Part shown: in pieces, positions 26,722 through 34,796 of the stretch
Numbering within the stretch: position 1 is the stretch's first letter
How the letters are laid out: the number at the start of each line of letters is the position of its first letter
Source of the DNA: CAVQGM01 sp963712065
GTDB taxonomy: Bacteria > Actinomycetota > Acidimicrobiia > Acidimicrobiales > Acidimicrobilacustridaceae
Direction of reading: 5' to 3'
Assembly: GCA_963712065.1 (NCBI GenBank)
Contig: CAVQGM010000002.1
Coordinates: 1,948,219-2,012,218, forward strand
Length of the DNA: 64,000 nucleotides
Program-made: the position numbers and the translations under genes
The notes under the pieces: generated by a model
Seen by the model: only the letters and a program-made list of their open reading frames with translations
What the model was told of the DNA's origin: nothing
Database searches by the model: none

Positions 26722-27545
26722 ACGTCACCCGACCCCGAATCGACCGGCCCCGAATCGCCCGGCCCCGGATCGCGGTGTGGAAGTTCGCCTCGTGCGACGG
26801 GTGCCAGCTCACCCTGCTCGACTGCGAGGACGAGCTGCTGACCGTTGCCGAACAGGTCGACCTCGCCTACTTCCTCGAGGCGGGCCGGGCCGACGTGCAC
26901 GGCCCCTACGACCTGTCGTTGGTCGAGGGGTCGATCAGCACCGAGGACGACGTCGAGCGCATCCGCCACGTGCGGGCCGTGTCGCGGACGCTCGTCACGA
27001 TCGGGGCGTGCGCGACCGCCGGCGGGATCCAGGCCCTGCGCAACTTCTCCGACGTGGGCGAGTACCTGTCGATCGTGTACGCCCAGCCCGCCTACGTCGA
27101 CACGCTGGCCCGGGCCACCCCGATCGCCGAGCACGTGCCCGTCGACGTCGAGGTCCGGGGCTGTCCCATCACCAAGGCCCAGCTGCTGGAGGTGATCGCG
27201 GCGTCGCTGGCGGGGCGGCGCCCGGTGCTGCCCGGCCACAGCGTCTGCGTGGACTGCAAGGCCCGGGGGGCGACGTGCGTGCTGGTGGCCGACGGGCAAC
27301 CGTGTCTCGGGCCCGTCACCCACGCCGGGTGCGGCGCGCTGTGCCCGTCGTACCGGCGCGGGTGCTACGGCTGCTTCGGACCGGCCGAGACCCCGAACCT
27401 GCCCGCGCTCACCGACCGGCTGGCCGAGCTCGGCGCCTCGTCGACCGCCGCGGTGCGGATGCTGCGCACCTTCAACGCGTGGGCCGAGCCGTTCCGGGAC
27501 GAGTCGAGCCGCCTCACCACCACCCGACCGGGGAGCGGGTCGTGA
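26718..27545 (+). CDS. hyhS: Group 3b [NiFe] hydrogenase small (delta) subunit
   Basis: 275 aa from GTG at 26718, overlapping the hyhG stop (GTGA). 'VWKFASCDGCQLTLLDCEDEL' holds the proximal-cluster cysteines. 'TIGACATAGGIQALRN' and 'VRGCPITKAQLLEVI' follow. The C-terminal half has CVDCKARGATCV, CLGPVTHAGCGALCP and CYGCFG, which supply the medial and distal Fe-S clusters of group 3 hydrogenases. The N-terminus begins with three tandem copies of an x-R-P-R-I pentapeptide. No Tat signal is present, so the enzyme is cytoplasmic. Confidence 0.94.
   Translation: MNVTRPRIDRPRIARPRIAVWKFASCDGCQLTLLDCEDELLTVAEQVDLAYFLEAGRADVHGPYDLSLVEGSISTEDDVERIRHVRAVSRTLVTIGACATAGGIQALRNFSDVGEYLSIVYAQPAYVDTLARATPIAEHVPVDVEVRGCPITKAQLLEVIAASLAGRRPVLPGHSVCVDCKARGATCVLVADGQPCLGPVTHAGCGALCPSYRRGCYGCFGPAETPNLPALTDRLAELGASSTAAVRMLRTFNAWAEPFRDESSRLTTTRPGSGS
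26726..26770 (+). repeat. 15-nt in-frame tandem repeat (3 copies) at the start of hyhS
   Basis: Three 15-nt units at 26726, 26741 and 26756, partly diverged, encode TRPRI, DRPRI and ARPRI. Confidence 0.75.
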
Positions 27546-28879
27546 CCCATCGCACGCCGCCGAGCCACACCCTCCGGGTCGATGCCCTCACCCGGGTGGA
27601 GGGCGAGGGGGCGATGGTCGTCGAGGTCGACGGCGGCGAGGTGCGCGACGTGCAGCTGCGCATCTACGAACCGCCTCGCTTCTTCGAGGCGTTCCTGCGG
27701 GGACGGGGCCACACCGAGCCGCCGGACATCACGGCGAGGATCTGCGGCATCTGCCCCGTCGCCTACCAGATGAGCGCGTGCGCGGCCATCGAGGACGCGT
27801 GCGGCGTCACCGTCGACCCCCGGGTGCGGGCCCTGCGGACGCTGCTGTACCTCGGTGAGTGGATCGAGAGCCACACCCTCCACGTCTACCTGTTGCACGC
27901 CCCCGACTTCCTCGGCGTGGACAGCGCCATCGACCTCGCCGAGCGCGATCGACCGACCGTGGAGCGCGGGCTGCGGTTGAAGAAGGCCGGGAACCACGTC
28001 CTCGAGGTGCTCGGGGGCCGGGCCGTGCACCCGGTGAACGTCAAGGTGGGCGGCTTCTGGCGGGCGCCGACCCGGGCCGAGCTGCGACCGCTTCGCGACG
28101 AGCTGGCGGTGGCCCGCGACGACGCCCTGGCCACGGTGGCGTGGGTCGCCGGCTTCGACTTCCCCGACCACGGCGAGCCCCACGTCGACCTGGCCCTGCG
28201 CCACCCCCACGAGTACGCGATCCTCGACGGGCGCATCGTGTCGAGCGAGGGCCACGACCTGGCGCCCTCGGCGTTCGAGGACCACGTCGTCGAGGAGCAG
28301 GTCCCGCACTCCACCGCGCTGCACGCCCGGCTGCTCGACGGTCGCCACTACCGGGTGGGGCCGCTCGCCCGGTTCAACCTCAACCACGACCGGCTCTCGG
28401 CGGTGGCCGCCGAGGCGGCGGCCACCGCGGGGCTCGTCGCCCCGGTGCACAACCCGTTCCGCAGCATCGTGGTCCGGGCCGTCGAGGTGCTCCACGCCTG
28501 CGACCGGGCCGTGGCCCTGATCGACGACTACGAGGCACCCGACCCGGCGGCGACGCCGGTGCCGCCGGTGGCGGCCGTGGGCCATGGCGCCACCGAGGCC
28601 CCCCGGGGACTGCTGTACCACCGCTACGCGCTCGACGCCGACGGGACGATCACCGACGCCGTGATCGTCCCGCCCACGTCGCAGAACCAGGCGATCATCG
28701 AACACGACCTGTGGCACGTCGTCGACGACCACCTGCGGGCCAACGGCGGCGCGCTCGACACCGACGCCCTCACCCACACCTGCGAGCAGGCGATCCGGAA
28801 CCACGACCCGTGCATCTCCTGCGCCACGCACTTCCTGGATCTCCGGGTGGTCGGGGATCTGCGGGTGGTCGGGCGATGA
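27542..28879 (+). CDS. hyhL: Group 3b [NiFe] hydrogenase large (alpha) subunit
   Basis: 445 aa from GTG at 27542 (GTGA overlap with hyhS). The L1 motif RICGICP is at residues 66-72 and the L2 motif DPCISCATH at 422-430. The four cysteines (68, 71, 424, 427) bind the NiFe(CN)2CO centre. The 15 residues after His430 form the C-terminal extension that the maturation protease removes, and these contain an 18-nt duplication (LRVVGD/LRVVGR). The enzyme couples H2 to NADP(H), with reversible activity in this group. Confidence 0.95.
   Translation: MTHRTPPSHTLRVDALTRVEGEGAMVVEVDGGEVRDVQLRIYEPPRFFEAFLRGRGHTEPPDITARICGICPVAYQMSACAAIEDACGVTVDPRVRALRTLLYLGEWIESHTLHVYLLHAPDFLGVDSAIDLAERDRPTVERGLRLKKAGNHVLEVLGGRAVHPVNVKVGGFWRAPTRAELRPLRDELAVARDDALATVAWVAGFDFPDHGEPHVDLALRHPHEYAILDGRIVSSEGHDLAPSAFEDHVVEEQVPHSTALHARLLDGRHYRVGPLARFNLNHDRLSAVAAEAAATAGLVAPVHNPFRSIVVRAVEVLHACDRAVALIDDYEAPDPAATPVPPVAAVGHGATEAPRGLLYHRYALDADGTITDAVIVPPTSQNQAIIEHDLWHVVDDHLRANGGALDTDALTHTCEQAIRNHDPCISCATHFLDLRVVGDLRVVGR
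28838..28873 (+). repeat. 18-nt in-frame tandem repeat (2 copies) at the 3' end of hyhL
   Basis: 28838-28855 and 28856-28873 differ at one base and duplicate six residues inside the C-terminal extension expected to be cleaved during maturation. Confidence 0.8.
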
Positions 28880-29388
28880 GCGCGCCCGTGGTCGTGATCG
28901 GGGTCGGGAACCCGTGGCGGGGCGACGACGGGGTGGGCGCCGCCGTGGCCCGGGAGGTCGCCGCCCGGCTGGGGCGCCGCGATCCCCGGCCCGAGGTCGA
29001 GGTGGTGGAGGTCGACGGGGAGCCGGCCCGGCTGGTCGAGCTGTGGGCCGACCGGGACCTGGCCGTGGTCGTCGACGCGGTCGTGTCCGGGGCGGCACCG
29101 GGGACGGTGCTCCGCGGCGATGCCACGCACCGGGGCGGCCCCGATCTCGGGCCCGCCCCCACCCGCTCCCGGGTCGGGGGATCGCACGCGGTCGGGATCG
29201 CCGACGCGGTGGCCCTCGGTCGGGCGCTCGGCCGACTGCCGGCGCGCCTGGTGGCCGTCGGGGTCGAGGCGGCCGGCTTCGGCCACGTCGCCGACCTGGC
29301 CCTCGACCCCCGGGTGGCGGCGGCCGTGCCGGATGCGGCCGACCTGGTCGTCGCCGAGGTCCTGGGAGGTGACGGATCGTGTGCCTGA
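28876..29388 (+). CDS. Hydrogenase maturation protease (HycI/HyaD/HoxW family, peptidase M52)
   Basis: 170 aa, ATGA overlap with hyhL. The N-terminal GVGNPWRGDDGVG carries the first metal-binding acid, 'DAVVSGAAPGTV' the second, and SHAVGIADAV the His. These endopeptidases bind the inserted nickel and cut the large subunit's C-terminal extension, letting the active site close. Location directly after hyhL makes it the dedicated protease. Confidence 0.92.
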   Translation: MSAPVVVIGVGNPWRGDDGVGAAVAREVAARLGRRDPRPEVEVVEVDGEPARLVELWADRDLAVVVDAVVSGAAPGTVLRGDATHRGGPDLGPAPTRSRVGGSHAVGIADAVALGRALGRLPARLVAVGVEAAGFGHVADLALDPRVAAAVPDAADLVVAEVLGGDGSCA

Positions 29389-29597
29389 GCCGGGAGGTGC
29401 GCCTCGTCACCATCGGTGAGCGAGGCGAGGCCGTCGGTGTGCCCGTCGGTGTGCCCGTGGGCGAGGGTGGCGGGCCGCGGGTCCGGGTGCGACTCGACCT
29501 GCTCGTGCTCGAGCAGCGTCCCGTCGCCGTGGGCGACGTGGTGGTCGTCGACTGCGGCTTCGCCCTCGACGTCGTGGAGACGGGAGACCGGACATGA
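29379..29597 (+). CDS. hypC: Hydrogenase assembly chaperone, HypC/HupF family
   Basis: 72 aa from GTG at 29379, overlapping the protease gene by 10 nt. It begins M-C-L-S, keeping the essential Cys2 of HypC, and ends with 'GDVVVVDCGFALDVVE', the usual HypC C-terminal strand. HypC carries the Fe(CN)2CO unit with HypD and binds the large-subunit precursor. The Pro after Cys2 found in most HypCs is absent, and the centre has a 12-nt duplication (VGVPVGVPVG), so it is a diverged copy. hypA, B, D, E and F are not in the window. Confidence 0.82.
   Translation: MCLSREVRLVTIGERGEAVGVPVGVPVGEGGGPRVRVRLDLLVLEQRPVAVGDVVVVDCGFALDVVETGDRT
29433..29456 (+). repeat. 12-nt in-frame tandem repeat (2 copies) in hypC
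   Basis: GTCGGTGTGCCC at 29433-29444 and 29445-29456, identical, encoding VGVP twice. Confidence 0.8.
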
Positions 29598-30523
29598 GCG
29601 AGCGACGGGTCGACGGGGTGGCGGCGGCGGTGGTCGCGGCGGCCATCTCGGGGGTGGCGGTGTTCCTGAACGGCCTGGCCGTCAAGGGCGCCGGCGGACC
29701 GGCCCTGCACACCACGACCAAGAACGCGGTGGCGGCCCTGGTGCTCGTCGTCGCCGTGGTGACCCTGACCCGGCGGGGGTCCCCGGCCGGGTGGACGCGG
29801 CCGACGACGGCCGCGCAGGTCGCCGGCCTGGCGGTCGTGGCCGTCGTGGGCGGTGGGGTGGCGTTCGTGCTGTTCTTCGAGGGGCTGGCCCGGGCGTCGT
29901 CCACCGACGCCGCCCTGCTGCACAAGACGCTCGTGGTCTGGGTGGCGCTGGCCGCCCCGTTGGTGCTCGGCGAGCGCGTCGGCTGGCCGGTGGTGGCCGG
30001 CGTGGCCGGGCTGGTGGCGGGCCAGGTCCTCCTGGCCGGGGGCCTCGACGGTGTGGAGGTCGGGTCGGCGGAGGCCATGATCCTGGCGGCCACGGTGCTG
30101 TGGGCGGGCGAGGTCCTCGTCGCCAAGCGACTGCTCGGTGGGCTCTCCCCGCTCACCGTCGGCTCGGTCCGGCTCGGCGGCGGGTTGGTGGTCCTGGTCG
30201 CCTGGGCGGCGGCCACCGGTGCCCTGGCGAAGGTCCCCGACGCCGGCGTCGAGGTGTGGGCGTGGGCGGCGGTGACGGGGCTGGTGCTCGCCGGCTACGT
30301 GGCCTGCTGGCTCGTCGCCCTCGCCCATGGCCCCGCCACCGTGGTCACCGCGGTGCTGGTGCTCGCCGTGCCCGTCACCGCCGTGCTCGACGCCGCCTTC
30401 CGGGGCGTGGCACTGGCCCCGAAGCTCGAGGGCCTGGTCGTCATCGTCGTCGCCGGGCTGGTGGTCGTGCGGTGGCCCCGATCCCGGCGGGACCCGGCGT
30501 CGGCGAAGGGGCTGGCGTCGTGA
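29594..30523 (+). CDS. EamA/DMT-family transporter
   Basis: 309 aa with about ten hydrophobic segments in two repeats, the drug/metabolite transporter (EamA) pattern: 'AISGVAVFLNGLAV', 'FFEGLARASSTDAALLHKTLVVWVALAAPLVLGERVG' in the first half and 'LSPLTVGSVRLGGGLVVLVAW' in the second. It overlaps hypC by 4 nt (ATGA) and the next gene by 4 nt, so it belongs to the hydrogenase operon. Its substrate is unknown. Nickel or a metabolite made under the same conditions are possibilities only. Confidence 0.9.
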   Translation: MSERRVDGVAAAVVAAAISGVAVFLNGLAVKGAGGPALHTTTKNAVAALVLVVAVVTLTRRGSPAGWTRPTTAAQVAGLAVVAVVGGGVAFVLFFEGLARASSTDAALLHKTLVVWVALAAPLVLGERVGWPVVAGVAGLVAGQVLLAGGLDGVEVGSAEAMILAATVLWAGEVLVAKRLLGGLSPLTVGSVRLGGGLVVLVAWAAATGALAKVPDAGVEVWAWAAVTGLVLAGYVACWLVALAHGPATVVTAVLVLAVPVTAVLDAAFRGVALAPKLEGLVVIVVAGLVVVRWPRSRRDPASAKGLAS

Positions 30524-31296
30524 GCGACGTGCCCGGTCGGGGGCTCGGCGGGGCGGTCGTGTTCGCCCGGTACGCCTTCCCCCCGAACGTGCTCGGCTAC
30601 TGCGGGCCGGGCTCGGTGGACACGTTGTTCGAGCACGCCCACGCCGGCGTCGACGACGGCGGCATCCGGCCGTTGGCGCGCGAGTTCGAGGGGGCGTGGC
30701 CCTACCTCGAGGTGCTGGCCGGGGTGGTGGGGGTCGACGATCCGCTCGACCGGCGCGTGGTCGAGGCGTACTGGCTGGGTTCGCCGCTGGCGTCGCGGGT
30801 GGCGCTGGCCGATCTGGGCACGTCGGTCGAGGAGCGGTTCCGGGCCCGGGCCGGCCCCACCTGGGAACGGATGTCGCGGGCGCTGCAGCCGGGCGCGCCG
30901 CTGTGCCACGCCTTCCACGTCCTGTGCGTCAGCCCGTGGGTGGGCCTGCTGCGTGCCGGCGTGGCCGAGGCCGCGCTCGAGGTCGTCGATCGGTGCCGGA
31001 TCCGGTGGGGCACCGTGACCGAGGTCGACGGGGACCGCTGTCGGGTCGAGAGCCGGCCGCTCGAGTGGGTGGGCGGGTCGCTCCACCTCGGCGCGGCGCG
31101 CGAGGAGTGGCTCCGCCACGCCCGTGACGGCGCCTCCCTCGGCCCGCCGCCGGGACCGGGCGACACCGTGAGCTGCCACTGGGACTGGGTGTGCGACGTG
31201 GTGACCCCGCGTCAGGTGGCGTGGCTGCGGTCGTCCACCGACGCCGCCGTGGGGCTGGCCAACGGCCAGCGCGGCGCGACGCGAGTCGAGCGCTGA
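30520..31296 (+). CDS. DUF6390 family protein
   Basis: 258 aa from GTG at 30520 (GTGA overlap with the transporter gene). 'ARYAFPPNVLGYCGPG', 'FEGAWPYLEVLAGVVGVDDPLDRRVVEAYWLGS' and 'CHAFHVLCVSPWVGLLRAG' are the conserved blocks. Several Cys and His residues (CH.FHVLC, SCHWDWVCDVV) could bind metal. Its place as the last gene of the hydrogenase operon suggests a maturation or accessory role. No catalytic function is known to me. Confidence 0.8.
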   Translation: MSDVPGRGLGGAVVFARYAFPPNVLGYCGPGSVDTLFEHAHAGVDDGGIRPLAREFEGAWPYLEVLAGVVGVDDPLDRRVVEAYWLGSPLASRVALADLGTSVEERFRARAGPTWERMSRALQPGAPLCHAFHVLCVSPWVGLLRAGVAEAALEVVDRCRIRWGTVTEVDGDRCRVESRPLEWVGGSLHLGAAREEWLRHARDGASLGPPPGPGDTVSCHWDWVCDVVTPRQVAWLRSSTDAAVGLANGQRGATRVER

Positions 31297-31311
31297 CGAT
31301 CGACGAGCCCG

Positions 31312-32238
31312 TCAGACGCCCAGGGCCACGATGGCGGTGAGGTAGGCCGAGTAGCCCGCGAGGAGGAGCGACGCGCGCCGGCGACCGTAGCGGCCGGTAC
31401 GGCCGGGGATGAGGAGCGCGGCGGCACCGAGACCGGCGGCGAGCCCGAGGGCGACCTCGTCGAACGGGACGCGCGCCGGTTGGATCACGACGGCGACGGG
31501 CACGATGAGCAGCCCGTTGAACAGGTTGCTGCCCAGCACGGTGCCGACACCGATCTCGGCGTGGTGGCGGCGGGCGGCGATCAACACGGTGGCCACTTCC
31601 GGTGTCGACGTGCCCAACGCGACGACCGTCGCGCCGATCACGAACGGATCCAGGCCCGCCCGGGTTCCGAGGACCTCGGCCGAGCTCACGATCAGCCGTC
31701 CGGCCGTGATCAGCAACGCCGTACCAGACGCGGCGCTGACCAGCGCCCAACCCACCCGATGTTCCCCCAACACCTGCTCGGCCGCGCTGCGCTCGCCGCG
31801 GGCGTGACGCACCGTCACGCCGAGCCAGCCACCGAAGACGACGAGGAGCACGAGCGCGTCCCACCGGGTGAGCACACCGTCGACCAGCAGCACCGCCGTG
31901 AGCGCGGGCGCACCGAGCGCGAAAGGGAGGTTGCGGCGCAGCGCGACTCGATCAGGCTGGATGGGGCGAAGCAGCAGCGCCAACGCCAGGACCACGGCGA
32001 TGTTCACGATGTTGCTGCCGAGGGCGTCGCCGAGCGCCAGATCCGACCGGCCGTCCGCCGACGCGGTGACCGAGACCGCCAGCTCGGGGCTCGAGGTCGC
32101 GAACGCGGCGATCGTCGCGGCCGCGAGCCCCGGCGACACCCGAAGCCATTCGGCCAGCCCGACCGTGCCCCGCACGAACAACTCGCCGCCCACTGCGGCC
32201 AGCACCACACCGGCCACGAGGACCACGATCTCCGTCAT
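31312..32238 (-). CDS. Sodium/calcium exchanger-type cation antiporter (CaCA, YrbG family)
   Basis: 308 aa with about ten membrane helices. The two alpha-repeats are clear: 'FATSSPELAVSVTA..GDALGSNIVNI' in the first half and 'ALGTSTPEVATVLIA..GTVLGSNLFNGL' in the second. These carry the ion-coordinating Ser/Glu/Asn residues of Na+/Ca2+ exchangers (NCX_Mj-like). The protein should exchange Ca2+ for Na+ or H+. It is convergent with the hydrogenase operon, 15 bp from its end. Confidence 0.92.
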   Translation of the reverse strand: MTEIVVLVAGVVLAAVGGELFVRGTVGLAEWLRVSPGLAAATIAAFATSSPELAVSVTASADGRSDLALGDALGSNIVNIAVVLALALLLRPIQPDRVALRRNLPFALGAPALTAVLLVDGVLTRWDALVLLVVFGGWLGVTVRHARGERSAAEQVLGEHRVGWALVSAASGTALLITAGRLIVSSAEVLGTRAGLDPFVIGATVVALGTSTPEVATVLIAARRHHAEIGVGTVLGSNLFNGLLIVPVAVVIQPARVPFDEVALGLAAGLGAAALLIPGRTGRYGRRRASLLLAGYSAYLTAIVALGV

Positions 32239-32276
32239 CGGTCACGGTCCGGGCTCGGTCCCCCGCCGGTTCGCGC

Positions 32277-32332
32277 ACGCCCCGGCGACGAGGACCACCG
32301 GATCGTTCATCGGCGCTGAGCCTAGGTGCCCG
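32277..32332 (-). pseudogene. Duplicated 5' end of an SDR gene
   Basis: These 56 nt match 34723-34778 (start codon, first 11 codons and upstream DNA of the SDR at 33956-34756) with 7 differences. The copy begins M-N-D-P-V-V-L-V-A-G-A and breaks after about 14 codons. It is a non-functional fragment that also carries the upstream promoter-like CTAGGCTCA. Confidence 0.75.
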
Positions 32333-32433
32333 GCGTATCGATTCGCAGGCACCGATGCGCCGTCGGTGAGAGGATCTGCGCGTTCGCACTGGCTCGGGCG
32401 CACCGCCCCGCCGATCCGCTCAAGGAGATCCTG

Positions 32434-33933
32434 ATGGCCGAACAGCCGAACGTCCTCGTCATCTGGGGTGACGACATCGGCATCTCGAACCTGTCCTGCT
32501 ACAGCGACGGGTTGATGGGGTACCGGACGCCGAACATCGATCGCATCGCCGCCGGAGGGGTGCGCTTCACCGACTACTACGGCGAGCAGAGTTGCACCGC
32601 GGGGCGGGCGGCGTTCATCACCGGCCAGAACCCGTACCGGACGGGGCTGACGAAGGTGGGCATGCCGGGGGCGGACATCGGCCTGCGGGCCGAGGACCCG
32701 ACGATCGCGACGGCGCTGAAGGCCCAGGGCTACGCGACCGGGCAGTTCGGCAAGAACCACCTGGGCGACAAGGACGAGTTCCTGCCGACGATGCACGGCT
32801 TCGACGAGTTCTTCGGCAACCTCTACCACCTCAACGCCGAGGAGGAGCCCGAGCTCGACGACTACCCGACCGACGAGGAGTTCCCGGACTTCCGGGAGCG
32901 CTTCGGGCCCCGGGGCGTCATCCGCTCGTGGGCCAACGGCGACGGGACCCAACGGATCGAGGACACCGGGCCGCTGACCAGGAAGCGCATGGAGACCTGC
33001 GACGAGGAGTTCCGTGACGCCGCCGTCGACTTCATCAACCGCCAGCACGAGGCGGGGACACCGTGGTTCGTGTGGTTCAACTCGACGCACATGCACTTCC
33101 GGACCCACGTGAAGCCCTCCAGCAAGGGACGCGCCGGTCGCTGGCAGTCCGAGTACCACGACACGATGCTCGACCACGACGACGTCGTCGGCGATCTGCT
33201 CGACGCCCTCGACGGGCTCGGCGTGGCCGAGGACACGATCGTCATCTACTCGACCGACAACGGGCCGCACCTGAACACCTGGCCCGACGCCGGCATGACC
33301 CCGTTCCGCAACGAGAAGAACTCGAACTGGGAGGGCGCCTACCGGGTGCCGGCCGCGGTGCGGTGGCCCGCACGGATCCCGGCCGGTCGGGTGCTCAACG
33401 GGATCGTCAGCCACAACGACTGGTTCGTGACGCTGCTGGCGGCGGTCGGGGTGCCGGGCATCGCCGAGCAGCTCCGGGCCGGCCTCGAGCTGAACGGGGT
33501 GACCTACCGGGTGCACCTCGACGGCCACGACCAGCTGCCGTACCTGACCGGCGAGTCCGAGACGAGCCCGCGCCAGCACTTCTTCTACGTGTCCGACGAC
33601 GGTGACCTGACGGCGTTGCGGTTCGACAACTGGAAGGTCGTCTTCCTCGAGCAGCGCGCCACCGGGACGCTGCGGGTGTGGGCCGAGCCGTACACGGAGC
33701 TGAGGGTCCCGAAGATCTTCAACCTGCGCACCGACCCCTACGAGCGGGCCGACGTCACGTCGAACACCTACTACGACTGGATGCTCGACCGGGCCTGGCT
33801 GTTGATCCCCGCTCAGGCCTACGTCACCAAGATGCTGGCCACGCTCGTCGAGTTCCCGCCCCGGCAGGAACCCGCCAGCTTCAGCCTCGATCAGGTGATG
33901 GCCAAGCTCGGAGCCGGCATCACCAGCGCGTAG
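32434..33933 (+). CDS. Arylsulfatase/sulfatase family protein
   Basis: 499 aa from ATG at 32434, 9 nt after a clear AAGGAGAT site. 'VLVIWGDDIGISNLSCYS' has the metal Asp pair, and the modification site is CTAGR in 'GEQSCTAGRAAFITGQNPYRTGL', where the Cys is converted to formylglycine. Ala replaces the usual Pro of CxPxR, as in a large bacterial arylsulfatase subgroup. 'YSTDNGPHLNTWPDAG' supplies further metal ligands. There is no signal peptide, so it is cytoplasmic. The substrate is unknown and no formylglycine-generating enzyme gene is nearby. Confidence 0.92.
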   Translation: MAEQPNVLVIWGDDIGISNLSCYSDGLMGYRTPNIDRIAAGGVRFTDYYGEQSCTAGRAAFITGQNPYRTGLTKVGMPGADIGLRAEDPTIATALKAQGYATGQFGKNHLGDKDEFLPTMHGFDEFFGNLYHLNAEEEPELDDYPTDEEFPDFRERFGPRGVIRSWANGDGTQRIEDTGPLTRKRMETCDEEFRDAAVDFINRQHEAGTPWFVWFNSTHMHFRTHVKPSSKGRAGRWQSEYHDTMLDHDDVVGDLLDALDGLGVAEDTIVIYSTDNGPHLNTWPDAGMTPFRNEKNSNWEGAYRVPAAVRWPARIPAGRVLNGIVSHNDWFVTLLAAVGVPGIAEQLRAGLELNGVTYRVHLDGHDQLPYLTGESETSPRQHFFYVSDDGDLTALRFDNWKVVFLEQRATGTLRVWAEPYTELRVPKIFNLRTDPYERADVTSNTYYDWMLDRAWLLIPAQAYVTKMLATLVEFPPRQEPASFSLDQVMAKLGAGITSA

Positions 33934-33955
33934 GGCCAGTCGACGCTCCTCACGG

Positions 33956-34756
33956 TCAGTCGAGGCCGAGGCTGCGGCGGGATGCTCGGGCGAACCAGCG
34001 CTGGGGCAGCAGCCGCTTGGCGAGGACGCCGGCCCGCTCGTCGAGCTTGCCCACCGATGCCCGCAGCGGCGGGCGCTCGGCGTCGAGGACCCGCTCGATC
34101 GTCGCCGCCACGACCTCGGGGGCGACGCCGGCGCGCTCGTCGCGCTCCATGACGCGCACCGCCTTCACCGCCCGCGCCGCGTAGGGATCCGGGTGGCCGC
34201 CCTCGTGGCGCCGTCGCGCCGTGAACTCGGTCCGCACGTTGCCCGGCTCCACCAAGGTCACGTGGATCCCGAACGGCGCCACCTCGGCCGCCAGCGCCTC
34301 TCCGTAGCCCTCGAGGGCGAACTTGCTGGCGCTGTAGAAGGCCTGGAACGGCACCGCGACGATCCCACCGAGTGAGCTGACGAGCACGATCCGACCCCCA
34401 CCCTGGGCTCGCATCGCCGGCAGCGCCGCCTGCACCAGCCGGACCGCACCCCAGAAGTTCGTCTCGAACTGGGCCTTGGCCTGCGACAGCGGCGTGACCT
34501 CGACGGCGCCCGACAGCCCCCACCCCGCGACCGCCAGCACGGCGTCCAGGCGGCCGTGCTCCCCGATGATCGACGCCACCCCGGCGCCCACCGACTCGTC
34601 GTCGTCGACGTCCATCACCAGCGGCGCCCACCCGACCCCGCCGGTCCCCCGCCGGCTCGCGCCGATGACCGTCCAGCCGCGGCGCGCCAGCCGGTCGGCA
34701 CACGCCCGACCGATGCCGGCAGACGCCCCGGTGACGAGGATCACCCGATCGGTCAT
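33956..34756 (-). CDS. SDR-family oxidoreductase
   Basis: 266 aa from ATG at 34756. TGASAGIG (glycine motif), 'LAVAGWG' in the NAG position, Ser in 'VLVSSLGG' and YSASK give the complete SDR active site. 'LVEPGNVRTEF' is typical of retinol dehydrogenase-like SDRs. The gene is convergent with the sulfatase, 22 bp from its stop. Its 5' end has been copied to 32277-32332. Confidence 0.92.
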   Translation of the reverse strand: MTDRVILVTGASAGIGRACADRLARRGWTVIGASRRGTGGVGWAPLVMDVDDDESVGAGVASIIGEHGRLDAVLAVAGWGLSGAVEVTPLSQAKAQFETNFWGAVRLVQAALPAMRAQGGGRIVLVSSLGGIVAVPFQAFYSASKFALEGYGEALAAEVAPFGIHVTLVEPGNVRTEFTARRRHEGGHPDPYAARAVKAVRVMERDERAGVAPEVVAATIERVLDAERPPLRASVGKLDERAGVLAKRLLPQRWFARASRRSLGLD

Positions 34757-34796
34757 CGACGGTGAGCCTAGGTGTCCGAGACCGGCCGACCCGAGG

